From: Desulfurobacterium sp. TC5-1
Lineage (GTDB): Bacteria > Aquificota > Aquificia > Desulfurobacteriales > Desulfurobacteriaceae
DNA length: 64,000 nt
Direction: 5' to 3'
Assembly (NCBI RefSeq): GCF_000421485.1
Contig: NZ_ATXC01000001.1
Span: forward strand, 62,001-126,000
The position numbers were made by a program, and so were the translations under genes. The number at the start of each line of letters is the position of its first letter. The first letter of the stretch is position 1. The notes beneath the pieces were generated by a model. That model did not search any database. It was given only the letters and a program-made list of their open reading frames with translations, and was not told the DNA's origin. Positions 17,151 to 25,906 of this stretch are shown here, piece by piece.

Positions 17151-17161
17151 CTTTCTCCCCG

Positions 17162-18322
17162 TTAGTGTGTTGCACAGGCGATACAGGGATCGTACGCCCG
17201 CACCACCATCTCAGCATATTCAACTTTTTCACCTTTAAGTGCTTCTGCAATGGCTAACATATTTATAGCAGTAGGTACAACAATCTTATAATATGTAATC
17301 TTTCCGCTTTTATCAACTCTTACCTGGTGAATATTTACGCCTCTTGGTGCTTCAACAATTCCTGTACCCGTTGTTTCTCCGTCGGAAACAGGAAATTCTC
17401 TATTCCATAATTCTCTATTAAAAGTGTTTTCTTCAAGTATTGTTTTCATCTTCTTTAAAGCAGATATGATTTCTTCTGCTCTCAGTATGTGGAGTTCTTT
17501 TATACCTCCTGATGGTTTAAAACCTTCTTTTTTAACTTTTCTTGCTCTCACGCCTGTTTCAACGGCTTTTCCTTTTACCTTTACGAGGGTGTTTGTTGCT
17601 TCTCTTTTAAAAGGGAACTCTGGAAAAACTTCCTGGGGATACAGCTCTTCTATATCTTCTGAATGGAAGTCTTCAGCTATAAAGAAATCAAGGTTATGAG
17701 AGCCAAGATTATCAGGCAGGTTTCGTTTCTTCCATATGTGATTTATATAGTCAATAAATCTTTTAGTTTCCTTCTCTGCAAGGGGAATACTTTCATCAGC
17801 GAGGTTTATAAGTCTCTCTCTGACAGATTCATCTATTGATGAAGAGATACCGCCCACGACCACATTTGGCGGATGAACGAACTCACCGCCGATTATTTCC
17901 ATTATCGTTGAGATATTTTTTCTGATACGCTGAACGCCTTTTATAAATTCGAATCGTTCGTCTTTGTCTTCAAACATGTTTCCCGATATGACAATGTGAT
18001 GGAGCAGATGATTATAGACTCTTACGGCAAGGTTAAGAGCCTCTCTCAACTTTTCTGCAGCTTCTGGAACTTCAATGTTGCAGGCGTCTTCTATTGCTTT
18101 AGCCGCCGCTATGCTGTGAACTGCCTGACACATGCCGCATATTCTTGTTGCAGCGACCGTCGCAAAGGGAGCTTCCTTGTCAAGAAGGAGAGTTTCAAAG
18201 CCTCTAATAGGAACAAGAGCGTAGTAGTAACCTTCAACGATAATGCCCCTTTCAACCTTTAAAACCAGCTTTGAGCATCCTTCGGTAAGTGGAATTGGCT
18301 CTATTTCAATTCTCTTTATCAC
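17162..18322 (-). CDS. [NiFe] hydrogenase large subunit lacking a cleavable C-terminal tail
   Basis: A 386-residue large subunit of group 3 type. The N-terminal NiFe ligands lie in TRICGMCQAVHS (near residue 65), and the C-terminal pair in DPCIACATH. The stop codon comes directly after that His, so there is no C-terminal extension of the kind normally cut by a maturation endopeptidase, and no FrhD-like protease gene lies in this operon. The start is a GTG 17 bases inside the end of mfd, with AAGGAG eight bases upstream. H2 would be split here and electrons passed to the small subunit. Closest families are FrhA and MvhA; the exact electron acceptor is uncertain. Confidence 0.88.
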   Translation of the reverse strand: MIKRIEIEPIPLTEGCSKLVLKVERGIIVEGYYYALVPIRGFETLLLDKEAPFATVAATRICGMCQAVHSIAAAKAIEDACNIEVPEAAEKLREALNLAVRVYNHLLHHIVISGNMFEDKDERFEFIKGVQRIRKNISTIMEIIGGEFVHPPNVVVGGISSSIDESVRERLINLADESIPLAEKETKRFIDYINHIWKKRNLPDNLGSHNLDFFIAEDFHSEDIEELYPQEVFPEFPFKREATNTLVKVKGKAVETGVRARKVKKEGFKPSGGIKELHILRAEEIISALKKMKTILEENTFNRELWNREFPVSDGETTGTGIVEAPRGVNIHQVRVDKSGKITYYKIVVPTAINMLAIAEALKGEKVEYAEMVVRAYDPCIACATH

Positions 18323-21300
18323 AGGTTTTCTCCTTAAGCTCTTTAAGTGTTTCTTCTACCTTTTCAAGTGTTGTTCCTGCGTCAACGTAAAGTGTTTTAT
18401 CCGGTGTGAACGTTGCTCCTTTTTCCTTTACGTATTCCACCAGCTGGTCAGGTGATATGTTTACCTCATCACTAAATTTAAGTATCAACCTTCCAGAAGG
18501 GGTAAGGGAAAGTTCCGCTACACCCAACTCTTTTGCCAGCTTTTTGATTTTAAATAGTTTGAACGTATTTACAACGGGATCAGGGATTGGTCCGTAGAGT
18601 TCTTTCATCTTATCAAGGAGTTCTGAAGGATTTTCTGTTGATGAAAGTTCTGCATACACCTTTAGTCTTTCTTTTGAATCCTCTATATAGTCTTCAGGGA
18701 TGAAAGCTTCAACAGGGATGTTTAGCTTAACGTCTTTCTCTTTTTCCCTTTCTTCTACGACCTCTGAGAAAAGTTTTAAGTACAGGTCAAGTCCCACAGA
18801 GTTGATGTAGCCGCTCTGCTGAGGTCCTAAAAGGTTCCCAGCGCCTCTTATCTCAAGGTCTTTTAGTGCTAACTGGAATCCACCGCCAAGCTGGGATACC
18901 TTTTTAACAGCTTCAAGCCTTTTTACAGCCTCTTTTGTAAGCTTTGCTTTAGGTGAGATGAGGAGATAACAGTAGCCTTTTTCTACGCCTCTTCCGACTC
19001 TTCCCTTTAGCTGATATAGTTGAGATAGTCCAAAATTTTCCGCACCGATGACGATTAAAGTGTTTGCTGAAGGTATATCAAGTCCAGACTCGACGATGGA
19101 GGTTGCTATCAGAATTTTCGTTTCGCCGTTTACAAAACGGTGCATAATTCTCTCTATCTTGTCTGCCCTCATCTGTCCGTGAATGATTTCTGAAGGAACC
19201 TCAGGAAAAAAGGATTCTATTTTCTGTTTAATCTCTTCAAGGGAAGATATGTCGTTGTGGACAATAAACACCTGTCCGTTTCTTTCAAGCTCCCGTTCAA
19301 TTGCCGTTTTCAGGATTTTATCCGTGTATTTCATCACGGCAACTTTTGTTCCCTTTCTGCCGACGGGAGGTGTTTCGATAACCGATATGTCTCTGAAACC
19401 TGATATGGCCGAATAGAGGGTTCTTGGTATCGGAGTTGCGGACAGATAAAGAACGTCAAGGTTTTTCTTTAGGGATGTTAGTTTCTCTTTTGTTTTAACG
19501 CCGAACTTGTGTTCTTCATCTATTATCAGAAGTCCTAAATTTTTAAATTCAACGTCAGGAGAGGTTAACCTGTGGGTACCGATGATTATGTCTATTTCAC
19601 CGTTTTTAAGTTTTTCAAGTATTTCTTTTTGTTCTTTCTTGGTTCTGAATCTTGATAGAAGCTCGATCGTTACAGGGAAGTCTTTAAATCTCTCTTTGAA
19701 CGTTCTGTAGTGCTGTTCTGCAAGTATCGTTGTTGGTGCAAGGAGCGCAACCTGCTTTCCTGCGGATACCGCTTTCATCGCGGCTCTCATGGCAACTTCC
19801 GTCTTTCCGAAACCGACATCACCGCATATGAGCCTGTCCATCGGCTTTTCCGATTCCATGTCCCGATAAACGTCTCTTATAGCTTTAAGCTGGTCTTCTG
19901 TCTCTTTAAACGGAAATGCCTTTTCAAACGCCTTTACTATTTCTGGATTTCCAACGATAGGTTCACCTGTTACCGTTTTTCTCTCTTTGTAAAGCTCTGC
20001 AAGCTCTTTGGCAAACTTTATAAGAGAGGCTTTTATCCGTCTTTCAAGGTTTTTCCAGGATGTTCCGCCTAACCTGTCAAGTTTTGGCTTTTTTCCTTTG
20101 TAACCTGAATACGGATAGATTCTGTCTATCTGTGTAAACGGGGCCAAAAGTTTTTCGCCGCCTGCATACTCTATTTCAACAAAGTCGAACTTTTTGTTTG
20201 CTATCCTTCTGCTGGTTATTCCTTTGAATATTCCTATGCCGTAGTCTCTGTGAACAACAAGTTCACCCGGTGAAAGAGTTAGAACGGACTTTTCCTTAAA
20301 CGGTGAGAAGACCTCTATTTCGCACAGGTGGGAAAACGACTGTTCTTTTATCCTGTATCCGCCTGCGGAAATGCCTTTTTCGAGGGTAATTTTTAGGTTC
20401 AACGTTTTTTGGAGTCTCTCAATTTCTTCTTTCAAGCTTTCTGTTGAGTGGATTATTCTTATCGTGTCTTTAGAAACGGATTTAAGGATTTCTTCAGCTT
20501 CAACAACGTCAAGGTTGGGGAGCGGTGTTAAACCAAAGTCGGCGTCACTTTTCCCCTTTTCCACTATCGTAATTGAAGGTTCAGGAAGTTCATCCGAAAC
20601 AAAACCTTCAACTTTTGAATGGGGATATCCTTCCCGCTCGAGGATTTTCGCTTCGTTTTCAAGTTCTCTTATGAAATCTTCCTTTATTGCCTTACACTGA
20701 AAAGGTTCAACCGTAACAATACGGTAGCTTTCAATGTACTCCTTTAAAGGCACTAACTTGAAAAAATCCGGCAGGAGCTTTTCCGCACCGCTTAAAGAAG
20801 GAAAGAGAAAGTGTTTCTCATAAACTTCTGGATATATATCTTCAAGGCTTTTAAGCCTATCTCTGTCAGGTACCATCTCAAATAGAGGAAAGATTGTAAC
20901 CCGTTCTTTTTCTTTTCCGTTTACCGTTATCTTCTCAACAGTGTCGCCAAAAAACTCAACGGTTACCTTTTCTTCAGGTGTGTTGATGGTGAGAGTATCA
21001 CCTTTTAGCAGGAATTCGCCCTCTTCTGCATCTGCTTCAACCCTTGTAAAACCGCCTTTTGTCAGGAATTTTTCAAGTTCTCCCCTTGGGATTTCTTTAT
21101 CCTTTTCAATGGTTAGAGAGTACTCTATTATCTCTTCCGGTGAAAGGACTTTTTGAAGATAACCTTTAACGCTTGTTACCAGAATTTCAAAGTCTTCTTC
21201 AAGCAGCCTGAAAAGGGCAGAGAATCGTTTGTATTGAACAGATGGAGAGGGTGATGCAGGTTCAAAAGGTGAAGAATCCCACGGCGGTAGATAAACCGCG

Positions 21301-21503
21301 TTAATTCCTTCTCTTAAAAGGTCTGCGTGTAATGCTTCAGATAGAGGTTCTGTCGGTGCTATGAGGATGAATTTTTCTTTAGTCGCTGTGTGAAGTTCTT
21401 TTAAAAACAGGGCTTTTGCTCCGCCCGGTAGCCCTGAACAGGTAACCTTGCCCTCTGTTTTCAGCCTTCCTCTTACGACTTTTAGTAGCCTTTTATCAAG
21501 CAT
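18306..21503 (-). CDS. mfd: Transcription-repair coupling factor Mfd
   Basis: At 1065 residues this is a near full-length Mfd. The N-terminal UvrB-homology region is followed by the RNA-polymerase-interacting (CarD-like) domain containing LSPGELVVHRDYGIGIFKG. A RecG-like helicase comes next, with Walker A CGDVGFGKTEVA, the DEEH box (IIDEEHKFGV), SATPIPRTL and QLKGRVGRG; the TRCF C-terminal domain ends the protein. It removes stalled RNA polymerase and recruits UvrA. It is the first gene of a minus-strand operon that continues into a [NiFe] hydrogenase with a 17-base overlap, an unexpected partnership. Confidence 0.96.
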   Translation of the reverse strand: MLDKRLLKVVRGRLKTEGKVTCSGLPGGAKALFLKELHTATKEKFILIAPTEPLSEALHADLLREGINAVYLPPWDSSPFEPASPSPSVQYKRFSALFRLLEEDFEILVTSVKGYLQKVLSPEEIIEYSLTIEKDKEIPRGELEKFLTKGGFTRVEADAEEGEFLLKGDTLTINTPEEKVTVEFFGDTVEKITVNGKEKERVTIFPLFEMVPDRDRLKSLEDIYPEVYEKHFLFPSLSGAEKLLPDFFKLVPLKEYIESYRIVTVEPFQCKAIKEDFIRELENEAKILEREGYPHSKVEGFVSDELPEPSITIVEKGKSDADFGLTPLPNLDVVEAEEILKSVSKDTIRIIHSTESLKEEIERLQKTLNLKITLEKGISAGGYRIKEQSFSHLCEIEVFSPFKEKSVLTLSPGELVVHRDYGIGIFKGITSRRIANKKFDFVEIEYAGGEKLLAPFTQIDRIYPYSGYKGKKPKLDRLGGTSWKNLERRIKASLIKFAKELAELYKERKTVTGEPIVGNPEIVKAFEKAFPFKETEDQLKAIRDVYRDMESEKPMDRLICGDVGFGKTEVAMRAAMKAVSAGKQVALLAPTTILAEQHYRTFKERFKDFPVTIELLSRFRTKKEQKEILEKLKNGEIDIIIGTHRLTSPDVEFKNLGLLIIDEEHKFGVKTKEKLTSLKKNLDVLYLSATPIPRTLYSAISGFRDISVIETPPVGRKGTKVAVMKYTDKILKTAIERELERNGQVFIVHNDISSLEEIKQKIESFFPEVPSEIIHGQMRADKIERIMHRFVNGETKILIATSIVESGLDIPSANTLIVIGAENFGLSQLYQLKGRVGRGVEKGYCYLLISPKAKLTKEAVKRLEAVKKVSQLGGGFQLALKDLEIRGAGNLLGPQQSGYINSVGLDLYLKLFSEVVEEREKEKDVKLNIPVEAFIPEDYIEDSKERLKVYAELSSTENPSELLDKMKELYGPIPDPVVNTFKLFKIKKLAKELGVAELSLTPSGRLILKFSDEVNISPDQLVEYVKEKGATFTPDKTLYVDAGTTLEKVEETLKELKEKTCDKEN

Positions 21504-21577
21504 CGTTTTATCTTTACCTCTGAGAATTTGTGCATGATTATATTTTTGCTTCTTTAAAGGTGCAAGGGGCTTGTAAA

Positions 21578-21703
21578 GTGGTTGAGAATCTTTTTTTGGT
21601 TATAATATTTCTAATTTCTCTTTTTGCAACTGTCAGGATAAGTACTGGAAAGTGTTCTAAGTGCAGCAGGAAGGGATGTCCTTTAAACAGAAGGAGAAAG
21701 TAG
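21578..21703 (+). CDS. Possible 41-residue single-pass membrane protein with a Cys cluster
   Basis: A GTG at 21578, with AAGGGG eight bases upstream, opens a 41-codon frame whose TAG directly abuts the pheA ATG. The product would have one hydrophobic helix (NLFLVIIFLISLFATV) and a basic tail with CSKCSRKGC. This layout, one helix then clustered Cys, recalls FeoB-associated Cys-rich membrane proteins, but I cannot assign it. The frame is open further upstream, so the exact start is uncertain. The pheA ribosome-binding site lies in its last codons. It could be a real small gene or chance coding in the pheA leader. Confidence 0.42.
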   Translation: MVENLFLVIIFLISLFATVRISTGKCSKCSRKGCPLNRRRK

Positions 21704-22786
21704 ATGGATAGATTGGAAGAGCTCAGGAAGCAGATTGACAGGATAGATAAGCAGTTGATAGAGCTTTTAAGCAAAAGGGCGCAGCTTGCAAAAGAGGTTG
21801 GAGAAGTTAAGAGAGAAAAGGGACTGCCGTTTTACGTTCCTGAAAGGGAAGCAAAGATTCTTATAAAGCTTGAGGAGATGAACAAGCAGTACGGTGTTCT
21901 TCCGCCTCAGTCAATAAGGGCTATTTTCAGGGAGATAATATCTGCCTGCCGTGCTCTTGAAGAGCCTACAAAAGTTGCTTTTCTGGGACCTTTTGCAACG
22001 TTTACTCACCTTGCGGCTCTTAAACATTTTGGTACCTCTTCAGACTTAAGGCCGATGGCTTCAATAACCGACGTTTTTGAGGAGGTGGAAAAAGGAAGGG
22101 CTGATTATGGTGTTGTTCCGGTTGAAAACTCAATAGAGGGCATCGTTAACTACACCGTTGACATGTTTCTTGATACGGAACTTAAGATATGCGGTGAGAT
22201 TTTTGTCCCCGTTAACCTTCACCTTTTAAGTCAGGAAGCTTCTTTAAAGGACATTAAAAAGGTTTATTCCCACCGTCATGCAATCGCTCAGGCTAAAAAG
22301 TGGTTGACTGAAAATCTTCCTCATGCTGAGATTGAAGAAGTTTCAAGCACTGCAAAAGCCGCGGAGCTGGCAAGCAGGGAAAGAGGCGTTGCCGCTGTTG
22401 CAAGTGAAGCAGCAGCACTTCTTTACGATTTAAATATCCTTGAAAAGAACATTCAGGAAATTTCCCAGAACTTTACGAGATTCCTTGTCGTCGGTATGAA
22501 AGATTCCGAGTCACCTACCGGGAACGATAAAACGTCCATAATGTTCAGCACAAGGCACGTTGCAGGTGCTTTATTCCACGCTTTAAAGCCGTTTGCCCTT
22601 TATGATGTTAACCTTAGCAAAATAGAGTCAAGACCTACAAAGAAACGCCCCTGGGAATACGTTTTCTTTGTTGATATGGACGGCCACAGGCTTGAACCCA
22701 AGCTCAAAAAGGCTCTTGAAGAGGTAGCCCAGGGCACTTCCTTCATGAAGATTTTAGGTTCATATCCAAAAGGGTTCAAGGAGTAA
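21704..22786 (+). CDS. pheA: Bifunctional chorismate mutase/prephenate dehydratase
   Basis: The 360-residue P-protein has an AroQ chorismate mutase domain at residues 1-90 (LEELRKQIDRIDKQLIELL and ERE...REI), then a prephenate dehydratase domain (VAFLGPFATFTHLAA, VPVENSIEGIVN, TRFLVVG), and a C-terminal ACT domain with the Phe-binding ESRP motif (KIESRPTKK). It converts chorismate through prephenate to phenylpyruvate for phenylalanine synthesis; the ACT domain normally mediates feedback by Phe. GGAGAAAG upstream supports the ATG. It is followed after two bases by the CDF transporter gene, so cotranscription is likely. Confidence 0.95.
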   Translation: MDRLEELRKQIDRIDKQLIELLSKRAQLAKEVGEVKREKGLPFYVPEREAKILIKLEEMNKQYGVLPPQSIRAIFREIISACRALEEPTKVAFLGPFATFTHLAALKHFGTSSDLRPMASITDVFEEVEKGRADYGVVPVENSIEGIVNYTVDMFLDTELKICGEIFVPVNLHLLSQEASLKDIKKVYSHRHAIAQAKKWLTENLPHAEIEEVSSTAKAAELASRERGVAAVASEAAALLYDLNILEKNIQEISQNFTRFLVVGMKDSESPTGNDKTSIMFSTRHVAGALFHALKPFALYDVNLSKIESRPTKKRPWEYVFFVDMDGHRLEPKLKKALEEVAQGTSFMKILGSYPKGFKE

Positions 22787-22788
22787 GT

Positions 22789-23694
22789 ATGTCTCTTCAG
22801 AAAAAAGCCACCGTTGTGGCAAGTTCCGTTGCGGCGGTGCTTGTCGTAATAAAACTCTTTGTGGGTGTTGTGAGCGGTTCCGTTTCCGTTCTTGCCTCTG
22901 CAATTGATTCGATTCTTGATATTTTTGTTTCTCTTTTCAATTACTTTGCCATACACAACGCCGAAAAGCCACCTAACGAGAGATTTAACTACGGGCTCGG
23001 GAAGATAGAAGCACTTGCAGCCGTTATAGAAGGTTTGATTATCACGATGTCCGGTCTTTTCATAATGTATCAGGGTATTACGAAAATAATTCATAACAGG
23101 CCGATAACGCATCTTGGGACTTCTCTTCTTGTTATGGTTGTTTCCATTGTTTTAACAGGGGGGCTTGTCGTTTTCCTTGAATACGTTGCTAAGAAAACCG
23201 GCAACCTTGTTGTAAAGTCGGACGCCCTTCACTATAAAACAGACCTCCTTTCAAACTCTGCTGTTCTTCTATCCCTTGCCATTGTATATTTCACAAAGTT
23301 TTACGCAGTTGACGGATTTTTCGGCATTGCCATAGCCCTTTATATCATTTATTCTGCTTATGAGTTAATAAAAGAAGGTATTTTGATATTGATGGATGTT
23401 GCCCTTGAAGATGAAACGGTTGAAAAAATAGTGAAAATTATAGAGTCAACGCCTAAAGTAACCAGCTACCATTTTTTAAAGACGCGAAAGGCGGGCCCTT
23501 TTAACTTTGTTGATGTTCACCTTGTCTTTAATCCTGAGATTTCACTGAAAGAGGCTCATGATATATCTGATCAGGTTGAGGAAAGGATAAAACAGATAGA
23601 TCCCGATAAGAGGTGGGAGGTTACGATACACCTTGACCCGACTGATGATTCCTGCCTTCACGATACAGATGATTGCCTGAAAGGAGAAAAATGA
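22789..23694 (+). CDS. Cation diffusion facilitator (FieF-like) metal transporter
   Basis: A 301-residue CDF protein with about six membrane segments in residues 1-210 and a cytoplasmic C-terminal domain. Site A residues are visible as the DSILD pattern in the second helix and HYKTD in the fifth. The NYGLGKIEALAAVIEG segment between helices 2 and 3 is typical. Such transporters export Zn2+, Fe2+, Co2+ or Mn2+ in exchange for protons. The D-x3-D/H-x3-D set allows Zn/Fe/Co-type specificity but does not prove it. The tail has acidic and Cys residues (DSCLHDTDDC) that may bind metal. Its stop overlaps the rsmH start (ATGA). Confidence 0.9.
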   Translation: MSLQKKATVVASSVAAVLVVIKLFVGVVSGSVSVLASAIDSILDIFVSLFNYFAIHNAEKPPNERFNYGLGKIEALAAVIEGLIITMSGLFIMYQGITKIIHNRPITHLGTSLLVMVVSIVLTGGLVVFLEYVAKKTGNLVVKSDALHYKTDLLSNSAVLLSLAIVYFTKFYAVDGFFGIAIALYIIYSAYELIKEGILILMDVALEDETVEKIVKIIESTPKVTSYHFLKTRKAGPFNFVDVHLVFNPEISLKEAHDISDQVEERIKQIDPDKRWEVTIHLDPTDDSCLHDTDDCLKGEK

Positions 23695-24593
23695 AAGAGA
23701 TATTTCATCCGCCGGTTCTTTTAAATGAATCCATTGAGTTTTTAAAGGCTAAAGAAGGGGGAGTCTTTGTTGACGCTACACTCGGTGGAGGTGGCCATAC
23801 CGAGGCGATACTTGAGGCAAACCCTCAGAACAGAGTCATAGCCATAGATAGAGATGAAGAGGCAATAGATAGGGCTATAAAGAAGCTTGAGCGGTTTGGT
23901 GATAGGTTTTCCGTTTATCACGCAAACTTTGCGCAAATAGGCGTTGTTCTTGATGAAGAAGGGATAGATTTTGTTGACGGTATCCTTTTTGACCTTGGCG
24001 TTTCTCACTTCCAGTTAAGGGGAGACAGGGGCTTCTCCTTCTGGAAGGACGATCCTCTTGATATGAGGATGGACAGAAGCCAGAAGCTAACGGCTGCTGA
24101 TGTTGTTAATACTCTGCCGGAGAGAGAACTGGCGAACATCATATACCGCTACGGCGAGGAGAGATTTTCAAGGAAGATAGCAAGAGAAATAGTAAAGAGA
24201 CGAAGAGAAAAGCCGATAAAGACGACCCTTGAACTTGCGAAAATAGTTGAATCTGTTATACCTAAAAAACTCTGGGCTGGAAGAAAGAAGCATCCTGCCA
24301 CCAAAACCTTTCAGGCGATAAGAATCTACGTTAACAAGGAGCTTGAAAGCATTGAAGAGGCAATTCCCGAAGCAGTTGACAGGTTAAAACCCGGTGGAAG
24401 GATTGTTGTTATAACCTTTCACTCTCTTGAAGATAGAATAGTAAAGGAACTTTTAAAAGAGAGAAAAGACCTTAAAATAATTGCCAAGAAACCTGTTCTG
24501 CCGACTGAGGAAGAGATAGCAGCAAACCCTGCCGCAAGGAGTGCAAAGCTGAGAGCGGCTGAGAAGAAGGCACCCGCAGAGCTTGGAAATTAA
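23691..24593 (+). CDS. rsmH: 16S rRNA (cytosine1402-N4)-methyltransferase RsmH
   Basis: From the ATG at 23691, with AAAGGAG seven bases upstream, the protein has 300 residues; an in-frame TTG 18 bases earlier is less likely. SAM-binding motif DATLGGGGHTEAIL is at the N-terminus, and the DGILFDLGVSHFQL and RGFSFWKDDPLDMRM segments are diagnostic of RsmH (MraW). It methylates C1402 of 16S rRNA in the ribosomal P site. In many bacteria it heads the division/cell-wall cluster (ftsL, pbpB); here it instead ends a pheA-CDF-rsmH string and faces the convergent accessory island. Confidence 0.95.
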   Translation: MKEIFHPPVLLNESIEFLKAKEGGVFVDATLGGGGHTEAILEANPQNRVIAIDRDEEAIDRAIKKLERFGDRFSVYHANFAQIGVVLDEEGIDFVDGILFDLGVSHFQLRGDRGFSFWKDDPLDMRMDRSQKLTAADVVNTLPERELANIIYRYGEERFSRKIAREIVKRRREKPIKTTLELAKIVESVIPKKLWAGRKKHPATKTFQAIRIYVNKELESIEEAIPEAVDRLKPGGRIVVITFHSLEDRIVKELLKERKDLKIIAKKPVLPTEEEIAANPAARSAKLRAAEKKAPAELGN

Positions 24594-24603
24594 GGCAAGG
24601 TGT

Positions 24604-25287
24604 TTAAGTCGGCTTTTTTTCAAAGATTTCTTTTACTACTGTTTGTATGAAATTTTCGGGAACCTTTCCTATCAGGAACGGAGAAACCGAAAGTTTTTGT
24701 AAGGTATTTAATATCCCTTCGCTCTTTACAACTTTCTGCAAGTAAGCTGCCCTTTTTCTTAAGGTTTCTTCCTTTCTTTTTAAGAAATTCCTAAAGATCA
24801 GTCTGGTGCTTTCGGTTTTTAATGGATCTTTTAAAACGATGTAAGCATCCAAAAAATCTCTTATTTTTAAGCTTTCTGTTCTGTAAAAGAATTTTTTGAC
24901 AAGTATTTCTTCCGGTTGCTCTACAAATATTTCCATGTTTGAATCCAATGTTTTTTTGACAGGCAGTTTCCCGCTTAAATTTGGGGCAACTATAAAGTCT
25001 ATTTCTCTGTTTTCCACTAATATTTTTATAAAAACGGAAGATTCCTTGTAATCGGTAGCTATGCTTTCGGCGTATTCGTTAAGTCTTGGAGATAACATTG
25101 TGATGTATTGAGGATTTGTAAGAAATATATCAACATCTTTGCTTTCTCTGTGCCAGTACCGGAACATTAAAGCACTGCCGCCTCCGAAACTCCATTCATT
25201 ATAAGGAATTCCGGCAGTTTTTAGACAGCTTATTGCCTTGTTTAGTAAATCAAGAATTTCTAATTTCCACTTTAGAATATGTTCCAT
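24604..25287 (-). CDS. AbiEii-like nucleotidyltransferase (putative toxin)
   Basis: A 227-residue protein with a nucleotidyltransferase core: GGGSALMFRYW followed by DVDIF gives the GGS...DxD pattern of DNA polymerase beta-like enzymes, and a third acidic residue lies in EIDFIV. The family (DUF1814/AbiEii) includes the toxin of the AbiE system. The C-terminal third is helical and basic. It is the last gene of a three-gene set with a 90-residue protein, which it overlaps by 16 bases, and a Phd-like antitoxin. It may act as the toxin or growth arrest effector of the set; this is inference from family and order. It is convergent with rsmH. Confidence 0.75.
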   Translation of the reverse strand: MEHILKWKLEILDLLNKAISCLKTAGIPYNEWSFGGGSALMFRYWHRESKDVDIFLTNPQYITMLSPRLNEYAESIATDYKESSVFIKILVENREIDFIVAPNLSGKLPVKKTLDSNMEIFVEQPEEILVKKFFYRTESLKIRDFLDAYIVLKDPLKTESTRLIFRNFLKRKEETLRKRAAYLQKVVKSEGILNTLQKLSVSPFLIGKVPENFIQTVVKEIFEKKPT

Positions 25288-25544
25288 AATTCCTCTAACT
25301 CTTCATTGCGGAACTTTGGCTTTATATATCTCTCGTAATATTTTTTTAACTCTTTCATGTCTATTCCGTGTTTTTCACAAAACGACACAACCATGGAAAC
25401 AGGAACTTCGGAAAAGAAAACCTCTACCTGTTCGTTTAAAGGATAGCTTTTTGGGAAAATTTGCCCCTTTATAAGTTCCGCAAGCTTTTCCTCTGTTAGT
25501 CCTTTTCTGTATGCACGGTTAATTGTAACTATCGAAGGATCCAT
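25272..25544 (-). CDS. Small unknown protein, putative antitoxin of the nucleotidyltransferase
   Basis: This 90-residue protein lies between a Phd-like antitoxin and a nucleotidyltransferase, separated by 11 bases from the first and overlapping the second. It is mostly helical by eye (LTEEKLAELIKGQIF, DMKELKKYYERYI) with many charged residues. I recognise no domain. Small genes upstream of AbiEii-like nucleotidyltransferases often encode their antitoxins or cofactors, which is the basis for the tentative role. Confidence 0.65.
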   Translation of the reverse strand: MDPSIVTINRAYRKGLTEEKLAELIKGQIFPKSYPLNEQVEVFFSEVPVSMVVSFCEKHGIDMKELKKYYERYIKPKFRNEELEELWNIF

Positions 25545-25555
25545 TTTTCCTCCAG

Positions 25556-25750
25556 CTATAATAATTTACCATAATTAATTGCAACCTTTCTTATAGCATG
25601 TTCAAGTTCTTTTAGCTTTTCGTATTCTTCCACGGTTAGTATTACGAACTTTTTTCCTCTAACGGAGATAAAAACGTTCTCAAACTTCTTTAAAAGTTCA
25701 GATATGTAAGAGATACCTCTTCTTTTAAGCTCGTTTGCCGTTACGATCAT
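25556..25750 (-). CDS. Phd/YefM-like antitoxin
   Basis: A 64-residue protein with the Phd pattern: N-terminal MIVTANELKRRGISYI, then VFISVRGKKFVILTVEEYEKL, the strand-helix segment shared by Phd and YefM antitoxins. These bind DNA as dimers through the N-terminus and neutralise a toxin with the C-terminus. No Fic/Doc, RelE or PIN partner is adjacent; the following genes are a 90-residue unknown and a nucleotidyltransferase. That makes this an atypical combination. It is the first gene of the set, with its promoter in the AT-rich gap to its right. Confidence 0.72.
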   Translation of the reverse strand: MIVTANELKRRGISYISELLKKFENVFISVRGKKFVILTVEEYEKLKELEHAIRKVAINYGKLL

Positions 25751-25906
25751 TGCGTCCCCAAAAGTGCTCTTTATAGAAATATATCAGATACTGTTAAAAG
25801 TCTATTTGTTGGCTTTTTTGTATTTTCGTCAAGTTTTGGTTTATGCGACAGATACAGTCCTATTTTAAGGCTATTATTCTATTAAGACTTTGATGAGGGA
25901 GGATTG

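Noticed and set aside
25751-25906. Possible CRISPR-like or repeat sequence in the AT-rich gap beside the Phd-like gene
   Set aside because: No repeated unit is present; the gap is long enough only for two divergent promoters.
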